This document shows, piece by piece, positions 1 to 10,686 of a stretch of DNA of 64,000 bases. Both the position numbers and the translations under genes were made by a program. Origin of the DNA: Filosporella fistucella (taxonomy: Eukaryota > Ascomycota > Leotiomycetes > Helotiales); assembly GCA_030077755.1 (NCBI GenBank), contig JAQJZZ010000013.1, forward strand, positions 806,001-870,000, written 5' to 3'. The notes under the pieces are model-generated. The model made no database searches, had not been told where the DNA came from, and saw nothing but the letters and a program-made list of their open reading frames with translations. Position 1 is the stretch's first letter. Each line of letters begins with the position of its first letter.

Positions 1-1
1 C

Positions 2-3000
2 CTTGGCGACCCTTCAGTTCTTGCCAGGGGTAGTATTGCACCTATTAGGCTTCCATATGGCCTAGTAGAAGACCGGTCCTTTCTGAAAGATATGAACGAA
101 GAGTCAAGCAATCCAGTGGTCCTCTGCAATTACACAATCAGTAGTGCTGCTGAAGGTATCTGTCATTCAACACAGCTGCTTTCAATGCTCGTTGACGTGT
201 CTGTAGCAGCTGCATCTTCGTTTGATGCAACTCCTGCTTTTCAAGATTATCTTGTATGGATGCTTGAGTCCTTCCTTGATTTACATCATATACACCGGAA
301 ATGGCAAGCAAATCCCGTACTCTACGACTCATGCGTAACTCCCGATTCAATTTCTATATCTGCTGTTTTCGAGTTGCTCTCATCGCTTCACGAATCTCTG
401 TCTGATTCTATCAGACGTAAAGGTTATAATACTCTTTTAGTTCTTTGCACGAGCCTCCTAGAACATCATTCCGACTTATTTTCGGATACATCTATGTGCA
501 TTACGCTATGTAGCAGTATATTGAACCTAGCTGCGATGTGCAAAAAATACGAGGCGTTGCGGAGAGCAGCTGCTGTTCATTTCATACCAACCCTTCGAAT
601 CGCAATGGCAGAAGGTGGAAGCGAGAGTATTGGGAAAGACTTCAAAGTATGACTATAAATTCATTGCCATGTGTAGCGAATATTCTGACAAGCATGCAGA
701 GATCTTGTGCCGCGATTTTCCGGGTTTGTGAATCAAGTGTCACACGGAACGACGATAATGGAAGTGGTGATTTCGAGAATGAGGGACTATCTGCACAATT
801 TCGGCGTTGGAGATTGCAGGAACCCGAAGACATGGAAGCTGAAAATCAGAATGCCTCGGACGGTCCACCTGTGAAGCGCCGTCGGATAGGAGAAGAACAG
901 AGCCTCCTTGATGAAGTCACTTCTCAGTTCTACTCCACTCTGCTTGGCTCCGACATATCACCTACCTTGGTAAACGAGCATCAAATAGCTGAGTGCGTAT
1001 TTTCATTTCTTGCACAAATTCAGGTCTAATTTAATACAGGGAAAGCTTTGCTGCACTCAGTGAGGCTGACAAGTGCAAAGCGATTGCATGCTTTGGCCAT
1101 ATCCCATGCGCAGCATCTGGTTTCCTGACCGTAACCCGAGAAGACACAAAGATCAAGGATTATAAATGTCTACTTTGCGAAACCTCGCCAATACCAACTT
1201 TCATGAAGGGAAACCGTGAGACATGTGAAGAAACTGGCCCTCCGATGGTGTTGACTTTCACGAAGTTGATCAAAGCAGAAGCATTTCTTAACTCCAGGCG
1301 TGCACGAGTACTTGCAATGATAGTACTCAGAAAGTTCGCACTTCACTTTGATGACGCAGACCTGCTTGACCTGGAAGTATCACCTTTAGGGCAGTGGTGT
1401 TTGGCATCGCTCAATAGCTCAATCCGAGAGATGAGACTAGTAGCTGGGTAAATATGCACTCCGATCTCATGACACAATTACTGATAAGAATGCCAGCCGT
1501 ACCCTTCCAGCTTTCTTGCGTTGTTCCTTAGCATCAGACTCGTTGGCGAAGAAGAACAGGTTCAACACGATTGATTTATTGAGGTCATTTGCTACCCGCG
1601 GAACCCATTTGCAAGAAACCTGTGTCCTTGCTTGGGGCCAAGTCGGAAGGTTCGTGGATCATCTGAAGAGGACCTCTTATGTCACTTGCTCACCATGTCA
1701 GGGTCGTGAAAGACGATGAATTGACGTTTGTGCTCCTCGGCCTTGTATCATATCTTGGCCACAGCAACCCGGTAGTTTCAGGGGTTGCGTTTAATGAAGT
1801 GAGTCTCGGGGGTGTACCTGTTGCACCGAAACCTTGCTTATTGTTCCTAGATCATCAAACTTGCAGAAGCTTCAAGAATGTCCGTGGAGCGCTTATTTAA
1901 TCCTTTTTGGGGCATAATCGCTATCGAAGTGGTGAAAGATCTAGCAATCCGGCCCCAAACGACACAGCTGATGGCTGATTTAATTGGACTGTCCGTATCT
2001 GAATTCCTCCTCGGGACTCAATCCTACACGATTCCTTGGCTAGTATTAAACAGGAATCTTGGCGTTATCAAGAGAATCAAAGATGCTAGGAGAGACAAGG
2101 AGGATTGGGAAATGTTTCTCTTCCCTGCGAATCTGAATCCAACGATTGCCCTTTTGCTCACACAGAATGTTCCAGATATGGAAACGTTCGTAATGTCGTC
2201 CTTGAGGAGTGTCTCATCCAGATTCTTTGAAGAGACTCTCGAATCAATCTTGCGGCTTGAGCCGTCAACAACCGCATTGCATTTGCTAAAGGCAGCAGGG
2301 GAAGCTGATGACAGCAAGAAATCTAGAGTAAGGCACCCCAATTCACTTTTCACACTTTCTAACACTTTCCAGATCCACTTTGCGTTGCAATTTCTTGCAA
2401 CTCATGCGTCACCCACGCTAGAAGATAAGCAGAGGAAGCAACCAACGGTAGGGTTCTTCTTGGAAGTTCACATGCTGGGTCTCATCGCACGCCTTGCGGA
2501 GGTCATTACTGCGCCTATAGTAGAGCAGACCCTTACTGAAAAGGAGCGTTCTGTGAGGGCGGTCGAAGAGCTCGTAAAACTTGCGAAGAAGCACACCCGA
2601 ATTGCTCGACCACATGTATGTTGATCCTCTTTTCATTGAGCTCCTTTGCCTATTCTATTGTATGCTAAGCTAAATTCCACAGATATGTGCCTGCCTCCAG
2701 TCTGCCTTTGCGCAGAAAGAATTGCAGCCGGCAGCTTTCTCAGCATGGGAAACGATGCTGAGAAATATGGATGATGCCGACGTGGAATCCATGCTGGAGA
2801 GCACATTTTCGATTGTAATACAGTTCTGGGACAGTTTTAATGATGGCACACGGGACCGAGCCTTCACCATTTTACAGTATCTTGTGACGAGTAAAGCTCG
2901 CCTGATCCGGAATACAATTGTCAATTTACCATCCCTGCGTCAAATTGCAAGTCTATCAGACATCGAAAGCCATCTCAACAAGATGAGAACACAGACAGAT

Positions 3001-6000
3001 GTTGGAAACAAATTCCAGATATTTAGTCGAAGAATCTGTCACGAAAATGCGGGGGTGGTTGCTCAAGCCTTGACTGAGCTCAAAGAATATCTCCGAGTAC
3101 ATCAATCATTCCTCCAGGCATCCGCAGTAAGTGAACAGCCTGATGTTGTCGTAGCGCAGCTGGTTCGGTCTATTCTAGACACCTGTGTCAAATTCAATGG
3201 ATCTGAGAATGAGATCGCCCAACTCTCAGCAGAATGTATTGGCCTCGTTGGATGCCTCGATTCCAACAGAGTAGAGTCTGTCCGAGAACAGAGAGATGTT
3301 GTCGTTGTTAGCAATTTCGAGGACGCGCATGAAACAACAGAATTTGTCCTTCACACACTGACGGAGGCCATCGTGCCAACTTTTCTCTCAACTGCGGATA
3401 CAGTTCTGCAAGGCTTTTTATCCTATATTATGCAGGAACTTTTAGCCAAGACCGGATTCAGTGCTCACTGCGCAGACGCAGTAAAACATGGCGATCGAGA
3501 TTGTACGAATGACAAGTACCTCCGGTGGCTAACATTGCCAATCAGCGTGCAAGATACGTTGACACCTTTTCTGACCTCAAAGTACTCTTTCCCTCATTCG
3601 GCACGCAAAGTGGAGTATAAGTATCCTATGTTCTGTCCCGACAGAATGCCAGACACATTCCACAGCCCATGGCTCCGATGTTTCGTTCACGACCTCTTGC
3701 AGAAACACAACTCAATTCACACCTCGATGATCTTTCCCCCTCTCTGTCGAGCTATCAAGCCATCCAGTCTCCCCGTCGCAAACTTCCTCCTTCCTTATGT
3801 TGCCTTATATGTCATTGTTGATGGCACAGATCAAAATCGAAAAGAGATTGGGGCGGAACTTCTCGCCATTCTAGAATATGAAATACCACTCAAAGCCCCA
3901 CAAATTCGACGGGACAATTGGCAATCATGTCTTGAGGTACGTTCAATGTTAGATCCATGTGTTTCGATGCTTACTATTAATAGGCCGTGTTCCGGGTACT
4001 TGACTATCTCGCAAGATGGATACAGGAAAAGCAAGCAAAAAGTAGTTCTCGAAGCGGAGATTTTATGCTCGTTGGAATCGAGCGAGTGAACTCGATACTA
4101 GAGTTGATACCCCCGGAGGTGATCTCTGCTCGTGCAGTAGAATGCAAGTCCTACTCAAGAGCACTATTCTATTGGGAGCAACATATTCGACAAGTGCGAG
4201 CTATTGATAAAAGCGAGGCGACAAACGCAAGACTTCTGCAGCATTTGCAGGATATCTATACGCAAATCGACGAGCCAGACGGTATTGAAGGAATTTCAGC
4301 ACATCTTCACGTACTAGATATTGATCAACAGATCCTTGCACATCGCAAGGCTGGGCGGTGGACAGCCGTTCAGAGTTGGTATGAGATTCAACTTGCAGAG
4401 AAACCCAAAGACATGGACGTGCAACTGAACCTCCTCACTTGTCTGAAAGAATCGGGACAGCATGGTAAGTCACGTGTGTCTTCTTTGACCTACATAACTC
4501 ATACTTTCACACAGATGTTCTTCTTAATTACGTGGAAGGGATGGATATAGAACCAGAAACAACCTCAAGAATCTTGCCATTTGCAGCTGAAGCTTCATGG
4601 GCAACAGGGCGGTGGAAGACGCTAGAAAAGTATACAGATATGGCATCCAAAGCGAATGGAGAGGAATTCAACGTTAGTCTAGGGCGGTCACTCCTATTTC
4701 TACATAAGAGGGAAGGGGATCTCTTCAAGAGTAGTGTTCGCGACCTCAGAGAACAAATTGCCCGGACTATGTCAGCCTCTACCACATCTTCGCTGAGAGT
4801 ATTCCACGACAGCATGTTGAAACTCCACGCTCTCGCGGAATTAGAGATGATTGCTGGGACAGATGGCAACCCCGCTCCCACACCTGTCAAAATAATGGAA
4901 TCACTTGATCGCCGTCTTGAGGTTATTGGTGCATACATCAACGACAAACAGTATCTACTTGGCATCAGACGGGCAGCAATGCAACTATCAAGGTTTGTGC
5001 CGTCGCCCTTGCAGTGGTAGCTTGCTAATTTTCATGCAGTTTAGAATTTGGCAAGGCAGCGGTGGCATCCGCATGGCTCACAAGTGCAAGGCTTGCAAGA
5101 AAGGACAATTCTATGCACCAGTCATTCAATGCCGTACTTCACGCATCGCAACTAGGAGACAAATCCGCAACGATCGAGCATTCTCGGCTTTTATGGAAGA
5201 ATGGCCACTACCGTAAAGCCATTCAAATTTTACAAGGTGCCATCGAAACAAACGCATTTATTTCAAACAATCAGAGCTTAGAAGATATCAGTGCAACTAC
5301 CCTCGCACCAACAAGTCACCCCACGGAGCAACAAAATGTTCTCAGTGCCAGAGCTCATTTGCTACTGGCCAAATGGCTTGACAGTGCCGGACAGACCCAT
5401 TCTTCTGCGCTCAGGACTCAGTACCAACTGGCAGCGAGAACATACCTGTCTTGGGAGAAAGGTCATTATTACCTCGGCCGACACTATAACAAGCTTCTCG
5501 AGACAGAGAAAGCATTGCCACCAGAGCAGCAAAATGAAACATTCCTGACTGGGGAGACAGCCAAACTGGTAATCGAAAATTATCTTCGTGCCTTAACGTA
5601 TGGAACCAAATACATCTATCAGACTTTGCCGCGAATTCTCACACTTTGGCTGGATCTGGGTATTCAGGTCAATCAAAAGCTTGACGAGCGCCTTGGCAAC
5701 TCGCGAGAATTTATTCAAAGGATCACAAGCCAGAGGAAAACCCATTTGGACAGTATCAACTCGCGCTTCAGCAAATACGTCCACAAGATTCCAGCTTACA
5801 TGTTCTACACTGCCCTACCTCAAATTATGTCCCGTATCGCTCATCCAAACAACGATGTCTATAAATACCTTCAGCTTATGATCATAAAAGTTGTTTCTGC
5901 TTTCCCCCAGCAAGCTTTGTGGAGTCTCCTTGCGGTGTGCACGTCATGCCAAAATGACCGCAAAATGCGAGGAGCTACTATACTACAAAGTATCAGAACC

Positions 6001-7308
6001 AATAAGAAAATCGACACAGGCACTATCGATATCAGAAGTTTGGTCAAGAATGGCGAAAGGATTTCAGAGCAATTACTATTGGCCTGTAATGCAGGCGAGT
6101 TCCGTGGAAATAGAACAATTTGGGCCAGTTTGTCAAGAGATTTGAGTTTCAATTCGAAGATCTGCCTTCCAAGCTCTATGGCGGTTCCAGTCGAGAGTGT
6201 CCTTACTGCTACTCTTCCAACTCTAACGGATAACGTCAAAAGCCACAAAGCATTCTCTCGAGACGTCGTCACGATTGATTCTTTCCTTGATGAAGTTATG
6301 GTCCTGAGCTCGCTTCAAAAGCCTCGAAAGTTGACAGCCCGTGGCTCAGATGGTCGTCTTTACGGCATCATGTGCAAGCCGAAGGATGACTTAAGAAAGG
6401 ACCAGCGCCTGATGGAATTCAACAGCATGATCAATAGATCACTCAAGCGGGATGCCGAATCGAGTAAAAGGCAGCTCTATATCAAAACCTATGCGGTAAC
6501 ACCATTGAATGAAGAATGTGGTCTCATAGAATGGGTAGATGGACTGAAAACCCTCCGAGATATCTTACTGGGCTTGTACAAACCAATTGGGATTCAGCCA
6601 CACTATAAGGACATCGAATTATTGTGTGACCAAGCCACGAAATCTGAAGAGAAGCTTCCATTATTCAGTAAACAGGTTCTTGGGATGTTTCCTCCAATTT
6701 TCCATAAGTGGTTTGTGCAGCAGTTTCCAGAGCCCTCGACTTGGTTTGGTGCACGCCTTCGCTACACTCGGTCATGTGCCGTAATGTCAATGGTGGGCAC
6801 TATTCTTGGGTTGGGAGACCGTCATGGAGAAAACATCCTTTTCGAGGAAGGCAATGGGGGAACCTTCCATGTCGATTTCAATTGTCTATTTGACAAGGGA
6901 TTAACATTCGTCAAACCTGAACGTGTCCCATTTCGATTAACTCATAACATGATTGATGCAATGGGCATGTATGGATATGAAGGGCCATTTCGCCAATCTT
7001 CAGAACTTACCCTCAAGCTGCTCAGACAGCATGAGGAGACACTCATGACCATCTTGGAAGCATTCGTGTACGACCCGACACTTGATTTGTTGGCGAACAA
7101 ACCCGAGAAGAAGAAGAAATCAGGATCTTTCGCTGTTCCCCAGACAGCCCAGGGCGTTCTTGATAGTATTCAGAGGAAAGTCAGAGGTCTATTGGCTGGT
7201 GAAAGTGTTCCGCTTGGCGTTGAAGGCCAGGTTGATGAATTGATCAAGCAGGCGACCAATCAGACTTATTTGGCGGGTATGTATATTGGCTGGTGTGCAT
7301 TTTTATAG
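2..7308 (+). CDS. mec1: ATR/Mec1/UVSB-type checkpoint kinase (5' partial)
   Basis: PI3K-like protein kinase that senses RPA-coated single-stranded DNA and drives the DNA-damage and replication checkpoint in the nucleus. The reading frame is open from base 2, so the N-terminus lies outside the window. Ten introns can be placed: 648-700, 993-1039, 1448-1496, 1650-1701, 1801-1852, 2328-2372, 2616-2682, 3937-3983, 4465-4514 and 4993-5039. The spliced length is exactly 2266 codons. HEAT-like helices fill the first two thirds. The stretch after 1853 (RLFNPFWGIIAIEVVKDL, LNRNLGVIKRI) matches the UME region of this family. FAT repeats follow, then the kinase domain with catalytic loop LGLGDRHGENIL near residue 2100 and the metal-binding HVDF. 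The FATC tail ends in AGMYIGWCAFL. Fungal homologues are about 2400 aa, so roughly 150 residues are missing. ATM and TOR are less likely because of the UME and FATC sequences. Confidence 0.95.
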
Positions 7309-7789
7309 ATGGGTCATAATTTGTACAAATAAAGCTGAAGGCGATGTTAGGCTTGTATGGGACAGAGCATCAGAATTTTTGGAGGAGGTCACGAATCACG
7401 TGATATGTTGAAACATCGAAGGATGAGTCGCCGGTGCTTTAGAAATGTATATCTAGCATCATCTAATGATTGCGCAAGTTCCTACGGCCCGCGAAACAAG
7501 TCCAGTGGTTCAAGTGGTCAAATTATAACTCCCGGCGGTTGCATCCGAGATCTGCCCAAAATCGGCTCACTTTCTCACACCACTCTTTCGTGTACTCTGT
7601 AACAACCCCGACTCCCCACCTGACCCATCAACATTCCTATAAAACATCTCTGGCCCGGGCGCGCCTCCCGGATTCCCCTTCTCCTCCGTTACCTCTCCTC
7701 AAATTCTCTGTCTGAAAAACTTTATGTTCATCCCCTCTATCCCCATATTTCCATTTGGGTATCCACCAAACAAACAATTCAGAAGAAAC
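7309..7789. other. intergenic region, 3' UTR of ATR gene and promoter of the microprotein gene
   Basis: No gene is visible. The last 190 bases are strongly pyrimidine-rich (CT-rich blocks at about 7605-7720), as is usual for fungal core promoters and transcription start regions. Short open frames here have no recognisable protein features. Confidence 0.5.
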
Positions 7790-8058
7790 ATGAATACACC
7801 AGCTGTGCGCCGGACTGCGGCATTGGTCGGATTGGGAGCTGTAGGATTATTGGTTGCAGGGAAGATGATGCCTACGAAGAAACAGACTGTTATTTGGGGA
7901 ATTGGGGGAGAGTTGGATAAGGTTAATGATAGTGTTGATCGGGCGAGGGAAGAGGCTTTCGGGTGAGTAGTTTTAAAGACAGTTTAAAAAAGAAGAGTAC
8001 ACTAATTGGGAATAGAAAGGATTCAAGTGGTGGGGAATTAAAACCTTTGAAAAGCTAA
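7790..8058 (+). CDS. 72-aa single-pass membrane microprotein, function unknown
   Basis: Two exons: 7790-7962 and 8016-8058, with an intron at 7963-8015 (GTGAGT...ATAG). The phases join to a 72-residue product. It starts MNTPAVRRTAALVGLGAV and has one hydrophobic helix at residues 10-27. A conserved-looking WGIGGELDKVNDSVDRAREE amphipathic segment and a short polar tail follow. Two arginines precede the helix and Lys-Lys follows it, which could suit a small mitochondrial or ER membrane protein; the location is inferred only. The ATG at 7790 is preferred over the upstream ATG at 7724, because the extra N-terminus is proline-rich, overlaps the pyrimidine tract and has no protein-like pattern. 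I do not recognise the family. Confidence 0.65.
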
Positions 8059-8240
8059 AATGGCGTTTTCAAGAGTCAGTGAAGGACTGAGGTGCTGGTG
8101 GAAAGCCGATGGGGTATGGGGAAGAAGCAAAACTGAGACGGAATGTTAGATTATGTTAGATAACATGGGGACCAAATGAAATGGCAAGAGAGGGATATTT
8201 GGGAATGTTTGCGGATTCGACAAAATAAGGAGGCGTTGGT
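8059..8240. other. 3' flank of microprotein gene
   Basis: AG-rich sequence after the stop codon. It contains no ORF or RNA gene that I can see. It runs into the dispersed repeat that begins near 8241. Confidence 0.4.
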
Positions 8241-8505
8241 AGGCATAGGTATTATGAATCAATTTTCCCATTTCTTGTGTCCCGTATGGGGTTGTAAGCT
8301 TGTTGCTCTTGCTCAGGCGCTAATCACCCTCGGCTCACCCTCGGCTTAGTCGACTCGCCTGAGGAACCTGTGCACCCTGAGTAGCACCCCTAAGTAGCAC
8401 ACCTAAGCAGGTCTGAGCAAGCCTGAGCATTTTATGCAAGATCTACTATATCGTCACGTGTTTTGGCTTCCCACTTTTTAGCCAGTTACACTTAATCTGA
8501 CCTGG
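8241..8505. repeat. dispersed GCTCAGG-rich repeat, copy A (right half only)
   Basis: This copy starts at the shared block AGGTATTATGAATCAA and continues through TTGCTCTTGCTCAGGC, CACCCTCGGCTCA and CGTCAC(G/A)TGT. It matches the right half of the copy at 23713-24191 in the same order and orientation. Short CTCAGG/CTGAG/CCTGAG words recur throughout. No coding capacity is seen. The match fades after about 8505 (TTAATCTGACC versus TTGATTTGACC at the end of copy B). It is probably a non-autonomous transposon or an LTR fragment, but no terminal repeats or target duplications could be defined. Confidence 0.7.
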
Positions 8506-8826
8506 CAGGTGGAACTGGATAGGACGCGGTGTTGAAAACAGGTGCTTGGCAGTTTAAACGAGTGTTTAGATCCAAACAGAAAGCTCAACAGCTGCAGACC
8601 ATAAGTGATACTAAAAATGAACTTTTCTGAATGTGAACTCGTGTTATCGTTTATAGAAAATATTCAGACAACTCAGAATTTAGAAAACTAAGCCGGTACG
8701 TTCAAACTCTACCAAGAAGAGAATTGAGGGAAAGCCATGGTGCTTCTATATTCCTAATCTAGTTCATCATACCCTACCATATCCATCATAACATGCCAAC
8801 CTGTCCTATATCTTCCATCTCGGAGT
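8506..8826. other. intergenic, no gene seen
   Basis: AT-rich sequence between the repeat and the 3' end of the 2EXR gene. Nothing recognisable is present. Confidence 0.4.
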
Positions 8827-9537
8827 CTAACATCTCCTAACCATAGCCTCCATCTCATTCACATTTTTATTATCTACGGCAACAGTAATAGGAGGTTCAG
8901 GATAATTAGGCTCCGTAGCTTCATCTCTCAAGAACAAATATTTTTCACCCTGGATCCCATTCTGGTCAGTTGGCACCAGCGTAATTTTTCTAAGACGATT
9001 CCAATGTTCCAGCATTTTTAGTAGAAATCTACCCCTGCTAGACTCGGTCTCAAAAACCTCTGGGCCGTGATTTGTTGCGACGTATCGGACATCTTCGGGG
9101 GCAAGTTTCGCAGCTGGATCGCACCCCGGAAAATGGTATACATAGGACCATTCCTCAAGAATTCCATCTACGGTTTTGAGTGCTCCACCAACGTGAGAGT
9201 CTGAAATCCAGAAAATATCCTGCTTAGGGTTAAAGTACACAGGGTAGTGTAGGAGACTTGATAACAGTTGTTTGCAATGTGGTAACGCAGTAACTCTAGA
9301 GTTGTGGCATGCGTGTAGTAGAGCAGGTATAGTCCATCGAACTCGGGCATGTCGTCGGGTTTCAATTCCTGATCTTACTGTCCTTGAACGATATCTCAGT
9401 GATTCCGCTGTAGAAGTAAGTTGGATGACGTTGGTATAATCTATCTTGATAACTAGTGGGTTACCCGGTGCGGCGAGTTTCCAGATCCGTAGCTGTGTCT
9501 CTAGTGGAAGGCGATGAAAGTTTATAGTAGATGACAT
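8827..9537 (-). CDS. 2EXR domain-containing protein
   Basis: Intronless, 236 aa. The N-terminus, FHRLPLETQLRIWKLA, is the hallmark of the fungal 2EXR domain: an F-box-like helix with a P-x-E-(L/T)-R-x-x-I-W pattern. LLHACHNSRVTALPHCKQL and YFNPKQDIFWISD follow, which are the usual second and third conserved blocks of this family. These proteins are greatly expanded in ascomycetes and have no established biochemical function. The ATG at 9537 is the first in frame. A run of 20 T (A in the sense strand) lies 18 bases upstream, so the mRNA leader or core promoter is poly(dA). The gene stands alone between repeats. Confidence 0.8.
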   Translation of the reverse strand: MSSTINFHRLPLETQLRIWKLAAPGNPLVIKIDYTNVIQLTSTAESLRYRSRTVRSGIETRRHARVRWTIPALLHACHNSRVTALPHCKQLLSSLLHYPVYFNPKQDIFWISDSHVGGALKTVDGILEEWSYVYHFPGCDPAAKLAPEDVRYVATNHGPEVFETESSRGRFLLKMLEHWNRLRKITLVPTDQNGIQGEKYLFLRDEATEPNYPEPPITVAVDNKNVNEMEAMVRRC

Positions 9538-10686
9538 TTTGTTTGTTTGGCTTGTTTTTTTTTTTTTTTTTTTTGGATGAGTTAGATGAGTACTTTATTG
9601 TACTCTATTTTGCGTTCTAGGGTTTTGTAAGTGGGTGAAATGATGAAAAGGAGCTTAATATAAATTTATATAGCACAAATGCTGTCAAGAAAATGTGAAT
9701 GGTGTCATTACCCAATCACTACATCTCCATCCATCATTGACCAACATTATAATGATTCACCCTTCCTCAATCACTGAATATTCAAGACAGAGTAAACGTA
9801 GAAGGAAGTAGATGATCTATATTCTATTATATAGAAAGAGTGAAAGGGTAAATGCAGACATTCGTGAGTTAGAGCCGAAGCTCAACCCATGTTAGGCTTC
9901 GCCAAATATAAGATTAAGAATACTCAGCATGTGACGTTTCTATGGGGAAAAGAGAATGTTAGCAGTTGATCCTTAAGTATCCTCGGCTTAACAAGGGAAG
10001 AGTGAGATATGTTCTCACGATGTTAGCCTCCTAGAAAATACAACTAGTTTTGCACTACATTCAAGGACCTTGACTTACATATATTCGCTCTGCTATACCA
10101 ATGTTTCCACTTGTGGGTAGTGACTGAGTTACTGCCTGGTGAAATATACTCTGTGAAAGCGAGTGTTTGGGTTTGAACTATGAGATTTGGAGAAATAGAA
10201 TGTGGTCCGATCCGGCACATACTTAAGGCACATGCAAGGATCTCTTGGTCATTCATCGTCGCCTTTAACAAGGCATCAAAACGTGTCCTAGAATTTGATA
10301 CTGTAGATTAAATGCGTTATTACTTTCTATTCTATCATAAAGAAGTTAGAGGCAGGGCAATAAATACTAATAGATATCAAATACACCTGGTAGCTGCTCG
10401 CCATATCTTAGAAGGGTTACCATAAGGTGTAGCGCTCCTGAGGTTCCCTGGGCTTGTATTAGCAGAGCCACCTCGCTTAGTATGCCAGTGGCCAGCATCT
10501 GGATTTTAACAGCCTCAACCTTACTCAACTACATGAATAGGCAGCAGCAGCGAGGCTTCGAGAACATTTGGTCTATATCACATTTATCAACTTTTGAGAA
10601 AGACAGCCTGTTGAAGATAATCAAGAAAGTAAAGCTATCACATCCGCAGGTCGCATTTAGCCATCTTCAGATAGCTCGACAACACC
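9538..10686. other. intergenic, AT-rich, no gene seen
   Basis: Contains a T20 homopolymer at 9555-9574 next to the 2EXR start, then AT-rich sequence with only short open frames (for example 10044-10271 minus) that show no family pattern. The last 200 bases form the promoter and leader of the kinase-TPR gene. Confidence 0.5.
9555..9574. repeat. T20 homopolymer, poly(dA:dT) tract upstream of the 2EXR gene
   Basis: Twenty consecutive T on the plus strand, beginning 18 bases upstream of the 2EXR start codon. In the sense orientation this is an A20 tract. Such tracts typically exclude nucleosomes in fungal promoters. If transcribed, it would give an oligo(A) leader. Confidence 0.8.
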
